Below are positions 6,246-8,050 of a stretch of DNA of 8,050 bases, one piece after another. Position 1 is the first letter of the stretch. Each line of letters begins with the position of its first letter. Under the pieces are notes generated by a model. The model saw only the letters and a list, made by a program, of their open reading frames with translations. It was not told where the DNA came from and searched no databases. The translations under genes were made by a program, and so were the position numbers. Source of the DNA: an uncultured Blautia sp. (GTDB lineage: Bacteria; Bacillota_A; Clostridia; Lachnospirales; Lachnospiraceae); assembly GCA_905209435.1 (NCBI GenBank), contig CAJLTE010000119.1, positions 1-8,050 of the forward strand, in the 5' to 3' direction.

Positions 6246-6406
6246 TAACCAAATCAAGTAAGTCCCCTGCTTCAATTGTGAAAAGCAATAAGCAGTGGGT
6301 GGGGATTTGCTTGTATCAGGAGGAGTGCAAGTTTCTCCTGATAAACTGCGGAGCAGTTATTTGGTTATGAGCAGGCAGCGAAGCGGATTGCGAATATCTG
6401 CTCGAC
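6246..6406 (+). repeat. Structured interspersed repeat, full copy 2
   Basis: Starts TTAACCAAATCAAGTAAG (6245) and matches copy 1 over the whole length with scattered substitutions. In hairpin 2 the left arm is unchanged, while the inner right arm CTC becomes TTT, so G-C pairs become G-U or stay A-U. In hairpin 1 GGGGACTTG becomes GGGGATTTG, again a G-C to G-U change. In the inner stem ATTGC becomes ATTGT opposite GCAAT (U-G). Structure is thus kept. It lies 474 bp before the SseB gene. Confidence 0.85.
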
Positions 6407-6459
6407 TGCGTGCAGGTGCACATGACGGTGTTTGGGTGTTTTTGTGCGTTTTTATATAT

Positions 6460-6506
6460 GTACTATAAATCGTACACATATATTATTGCGGTACTATAAA
6501 CCGTAC
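6460..6506. promoter_or_regulatory. Twin operator-like 16-bp repeats, 31 bp apart
   Basis: GTACTATAAATCGTAC (6460-6475) and GTACTATAAACCGTAC (6491-6506) differ at one base. Each is bounded by GTAC, and the flanks extend dyad symmetry (TGTAC with GTACA; GCGGT with ACCGT). The 31-bp period is close to three helical turns, so both would face the same side of the DNA, as paired repressor sites do. They are about 350 bp upstream of the SseB-gene promoter; the regulator, if any, is unknown. Confidence 0.4.
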
Positions 6507-6805
6507 TTTTATATCGTTTTTAGCGTTAAACCTTCGTATTTTGACGTATTTCTTTTTTCATTTCCCACCTTCGCAGAAAAGTCCGATATATTGGACATAT
6601 GTTTTTTCTTTTCTCATTCCATACTACTATCCCTTTTGTCAAATATCATTTTTTCTTTTCAAAATCTTTATGAATTCCCCCCTTGTTCTTCTTCTCTTAT
6701 TCTCAGCTTATCTCTTTACACTATCGCCATATAATTTATCGATAAAAATCTCCGTCCCTACTCCATACCCCCGCAGATGCAGGCACGTTTGCGTTTAACT
6801 TAATC

Positions 6806-6835
6806 TTGCCGCTCTATTTCCTGAAATGCTATAAT
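6806..6835 (+). promoter_or_regulatory. Sigma-A promoter of the SseB-family gene
   Basis: TTGCCG (6806-6811, four of six -35 bases) is followed after 18 bp by a perfect -10 TATAAT (6830-6835) with an extended -10 TG (6827-6828, TGCTATAAT). Transcription would start near 6842, giving a leader of about 38 nt with AAAGGA at 6863-6868. Confidence 0.75.
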
Positions 6836-6879
6836 ACAATCACGAACAATCTATCTATATCGAAAGGAATATTTCTATC

Positions 6880-7323
6880 ATGAATCCAACCAACAAAGAT
6901 CAGGCAAAGGCTCAATTAGATAAAACGCTTCAGGGAAATGACAAAATCGAAACTGCAATCGCTGCTCTCCAGCAGGATGCCACTGAAGAAATGCTGGCGC
7001 ACGTTCTCACGGTAATTCGTCGCAGAATGAAAGAGTATGCTCAGCTGATCGTAGCTGTAGAACCACCAAAAGGTGATGGAAAGATTAATCTCCAGGCTAT
7101 AAAAACCGGTGATGGAAAACAATGGTGGGCTGCTTTTACCAGTTTTGACGAAGAATTAAAAGGCAGCAGCCAGATCATGTCTACTTTCACAGCAGACATT
7201 GACAAAATTTTTCACGCAGCACTCCAGGAACCATCTATTGAAGGAGTAATCATCAATCCCTGGAACCGCACTATTATGCTGAATAAAACTTTAATCAATA
7301 TTATTCTGGGAAATCCTGTATAA
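6880..7323 (+). CDS. SseB-family protein, single domain
   Basis: A 147-residue soluble protein. The N-terminal 50 residues are helical and charged. From about 55 on it follows the SseB N-terminal-domain pattern: a beta strand AQLIVAVE, then LQAIKTGDGKQWWAAFTSFDEEL (71-93), a helix DIDKIFHAAL (106-115), and the hallmark GVIINPWNRTIMLNKTLI (122-139). The family is named for E. coli SseB (enhanced serine sensitivity) and its biochemical role is not well defined; full SseB is about 250 residues with a second domain that is absent here, as in many Firmicute homologues. The ATG has AAAGGA 11 bases upstream, slightly long, and a clear extended -10 promoter. It is the only plus-strand gene in the window, stands alone, and is flanked by inverted copies of the structured repeat (6246-6406 and 7544-7706). 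Confidence 0.8.
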   Translation: MNPTNKDQAKAQLDKTLQGNDKIETAIAALQQDATEEMLAHVLTVIRRRMKEYAQLIVAVEPPKGDGKINLQAIKTGDGKQWWAAFTSFDEELKGSSQIMSTFTADIDKIFHAALQEPSIEGVIINPWNRTIMLNKTLINIILGNPV

Positions 7324-7388
7324 TTTGACTCTCTGTATCCACAACCACAGCTATGGCAAGTGAAAACCGGCAGAGTATTTATTCACTC

Positions 7389-7453
7389 ATAAACTGTGGT
7401 GCAATTTATTCGGTGCAGAGCTACGAGCAATGCGAGATGCAAATATCCGCTTG
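7389..7453 (+). repeat. Partial module of the structured repeat (tail part)
   Basis: ATAAACTGTGGTGCAATTTA followed by TTCGGTGCAGAGCTACGAGC and GCAAATATCCGCTTG aligns with the right half of copy 1 (ATAAACTGCGGAGCAG, GTGTAGAGCTACG, GCGAATATCCGCTTG). It is diverged, starts 65 bp after the SseB stop and points toward inverted copy 3. Confidence 0.65.
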
Positions 7454-7543
7454 TCCAGTAGATAGCTGCACCTCCGTAAATAACTACAGCATCTATGGCA
7501 TAATTGCTTTACATTTGTCAAAAAAAATCTCCTTCCTCTCACT

Positions 7544-7706
7544 AAGTGAAGCGGATATTCGCAATCTGCTTCACTACTTGCTCATAACCGAATAATTAAC
7601 TACTTCGCAGTTTATCAGAAATTGCTTACACTCTTCCTGATACAATCAATCCCCCTGCTTATTGCTTTTCGCAATTGAAGCAGGGGACTTACTTGATTTG
7701 GTTAAA
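7544..7706 (-). repeat. Structured interspersed repeat, full copy 3 (inverted)
   Basis: The minus strand reads TTAACCAAATCAAGTAAG at its start (7706 downward), then GTCCCCTGCTTCAATTGCG and AAAAGCAATAAGCAG, and ends GCGAATATCCGCTTCACTT. Hairpin 2 is TATCAGGAA with TTTCTGATA, still fully pairable through one G-U. The 3' arm of hairpin 1 is more diverged (GGGGATTGATTG). It lies 221 bp after the SseB gene, opposite in orientation to copy 2. Confidence 0.85.
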
Positions 7707-7738
7707 AAAGGAACTATTTGCCTGTATTACATGCAATA

Positions 7739-7758
7739 TATGTTTCACGTGAAACATA
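7739..7758. promoter_or_regulatory. parS centromere site (perfect), second copy
   Basis: The exact 16-bp parS TGTTTCACGTGAAACA occupies 7741-7756, and the dyad extends two bases each side to TATGTTTCACGTGAAACATA. It is 2,962 bp from the parS next to parA, in non-coding DNA between two repeat copies. ParB from this operon should load here as well. Confidence 0.95.
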
Positions 7759-7801
7759 CACTGTAAAACAGTCAAGTAAATAAATTCATCCGCATTTATT
7801 A

Positions 7802-7868
7802 CTTACTCATAACCGAATAACTGCTTCACGGTTGTATCAGGACCTGCTTGTGTTCCTGATACAACCTC
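7802..7868 (-). repeat. Inverted partial module of the structured repeat (hairpin 2 and tail)
   Basis: On the minus strand it reads GGTTGTATCAGGAACACAAG, CAGGTCCTGATACAACC, then GTGAAGCAGTTATTCGG and TTATGAGTAAGT, matching the hairpin-2 region and the following GCAGTTATTTGGTTATGAGC of copy 2. The hairpin here is a perfect 11-bp stem, TTGTATCAGGA (7832-7842) with TCCTGATACAA (7854-7864), with a different loop. Confidence 0.7.
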
Positions 7869-8050
7869 ATCCCTCCACACACCACATTTTGTTTCTCGTA
7901 GCTTCACAAGGAGATGGGAACTTTCCTGATTCGATATAAAAAATATCGCTCATTTTCTATCTTGTTTCACATGTTACCTTCCTTACTCCAATCTTACGAC
8001 AAACGCATGAGTAAATAAATTGTGAACACACCCCTTTTCTAGTAAAATAA

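Larger units (their letters stand above)
4694..6879. other. 2.2-kb non-coding, repeat-rich region between parA and the SseB gene
   Basis: No open reading frame here has a ribosome binding site or a protein-like composition. It holds, in order, the parA promoter and parS, a stretch of short degenerate repeats (4865-5181), a full structured repeat with an inverted partial module (5277-5514), an AT-rich part with a candidate small RNA (to 5958), a second terminator-like hairpin (6044-6069), another inverted partial module and full repeat (6083-6406), two operator-like 16-bp repeats (6460-6506), and a pyrimidine-rich stretch (about 6540-6730) in which nothing is recognised apart from GTCCGATATATTGGAC at 6581-6596. 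The words CGTATTT recur on the plus strand from 5114 to 6551. Confidence 0.8.
7324..8050. other. Non-coding, repeat-rich region after the SseB gene
   Basis: No credible gene is seen to the window end. It holds a partial forward repeat module (7389-7453), full inverted copy 3 (7544-7706), the second perfect parS (7741-7756), an inverted partial module (7802-7868), a small AT-rich hairpin CGATAT/ATATCG (7932-7948), a poor parS relic (7963-7978), and the 12-bp direct repeat AGTAAATAAATT at 7775-7786 and 8010-8021. A 13-bp word TTTACATTTGTCA at 7508-7520 also occurs at 5528-5540, in both cases close to a repeat module. No clear terminator follows the SseB gene before the repeats. Confidence 0.75.

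Noticed and set aside
6432..6734. Plus-strand hydrophobic frame of 100 codons
   Set aside because: It starts at TTG without a ribosome binding site; the hydrophobic residues follow from a T/C-rich stretch, and the frame covers operator-like repeats.
7334..7346. DnaA box / oriC near the parABS locus
   Set aside because: Only one near-match (GTATCCACA, 8 of 9) was found at about 7337-7345; no cluster of TTATCCACA-type boxes, so an origin is not supported in this window.
7353..7595. Plus-strand 80-codon frame after the SseB gene
   Set aside because: It reads through a partial repeat module, has no ribosome binding site and no protein-like pattern.
5277..7706. CRISPR array
   Set aside because: The repeats are long, few, unevenly spaced and in both orientations, without regular spacers or cas genes.
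7963..7978. Fourth parS site TGTTTCACATGTTACC
   Set aside because: Only 12 of 16 positions match and the right half-site and core are broken; at most a decayed site.

Overview
The window most resembles a chromosomal segment of a Firmicute of the Lachnospiraceae (Blautia-like gut clostridia). The grounds are the gene order parA-parB-DUF4446-serS-DUF3881, the strong AGGAGG-type ribosome binding sites, and the low-to-moderate GC content. Genus is not resolved from sequence alone.

Left part (1-4693, minus strand). A compact leftward operon reads soj/parA, spo0J/parB, a DUF4446 membrane protein, serS (seryl-tRNA synthetase) and a DUF3881 protein. Gaps are from -1 to 33 bp and every gene has a good ribosome binding site. 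ParA and ParB are the chromosome segregation ATPase and the CTP-dependent centromere-binding clamp. Their DNA target, parS (TGTTTCACGTGAAACA), is present as a perfect copy 86 bp upstream of parA, as a second perfect copy about 3 kb further right, and as a 14/16 variant inside the DUF3881 gene. The window therefore holds a complete parABS locus and is probably near the chromosomal replication origin. No cluster of DnaA boxes is visible, so oriC itself is not claimed. At the extreme left is the 5' part of a minus-strand tRNA-Arg(CCT) gene. Its 3' half does not fit a tRNA fold as far as it can be read before the window ends.

Right part (4694-8050). This is mostly non-coding DNA, about 2.2 kb and 0.7 kb on either side of one short gene, a single-domain SseB-family protein (6880-7323, plus strand) with a clear extended -10 promoter. 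The non-coding DNA is dominated by a roughly 160-bp structured repeat, present as three near-complete copies (5277-5438 +, 6246-6406 +, 7544-7706 -) and several partial modules, often in opposite orientation to the neighbouring full copy. The repeat folds into at least three hairpins, and differences between copies often replace a Watson-Crick pair by G-U, which is what a transcribed structured RNA would show. Two copies in opposite orientation flank the SseB gene. Between the repeats lie an AT-rich stretch with a candidate small RNA ending in a strong terminator (about 5781-5958), a recurrent CGTATTT word, and a pair of operator-like 16-bp repeats 31 bp apart.

Taken together, a conserved housekeeping segregation/translation operon abuts a repeat-rich accessory stretch carrying a second centromere site. 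The most unusual material is the structured repeat family and its placement around parS and the SseB gene.
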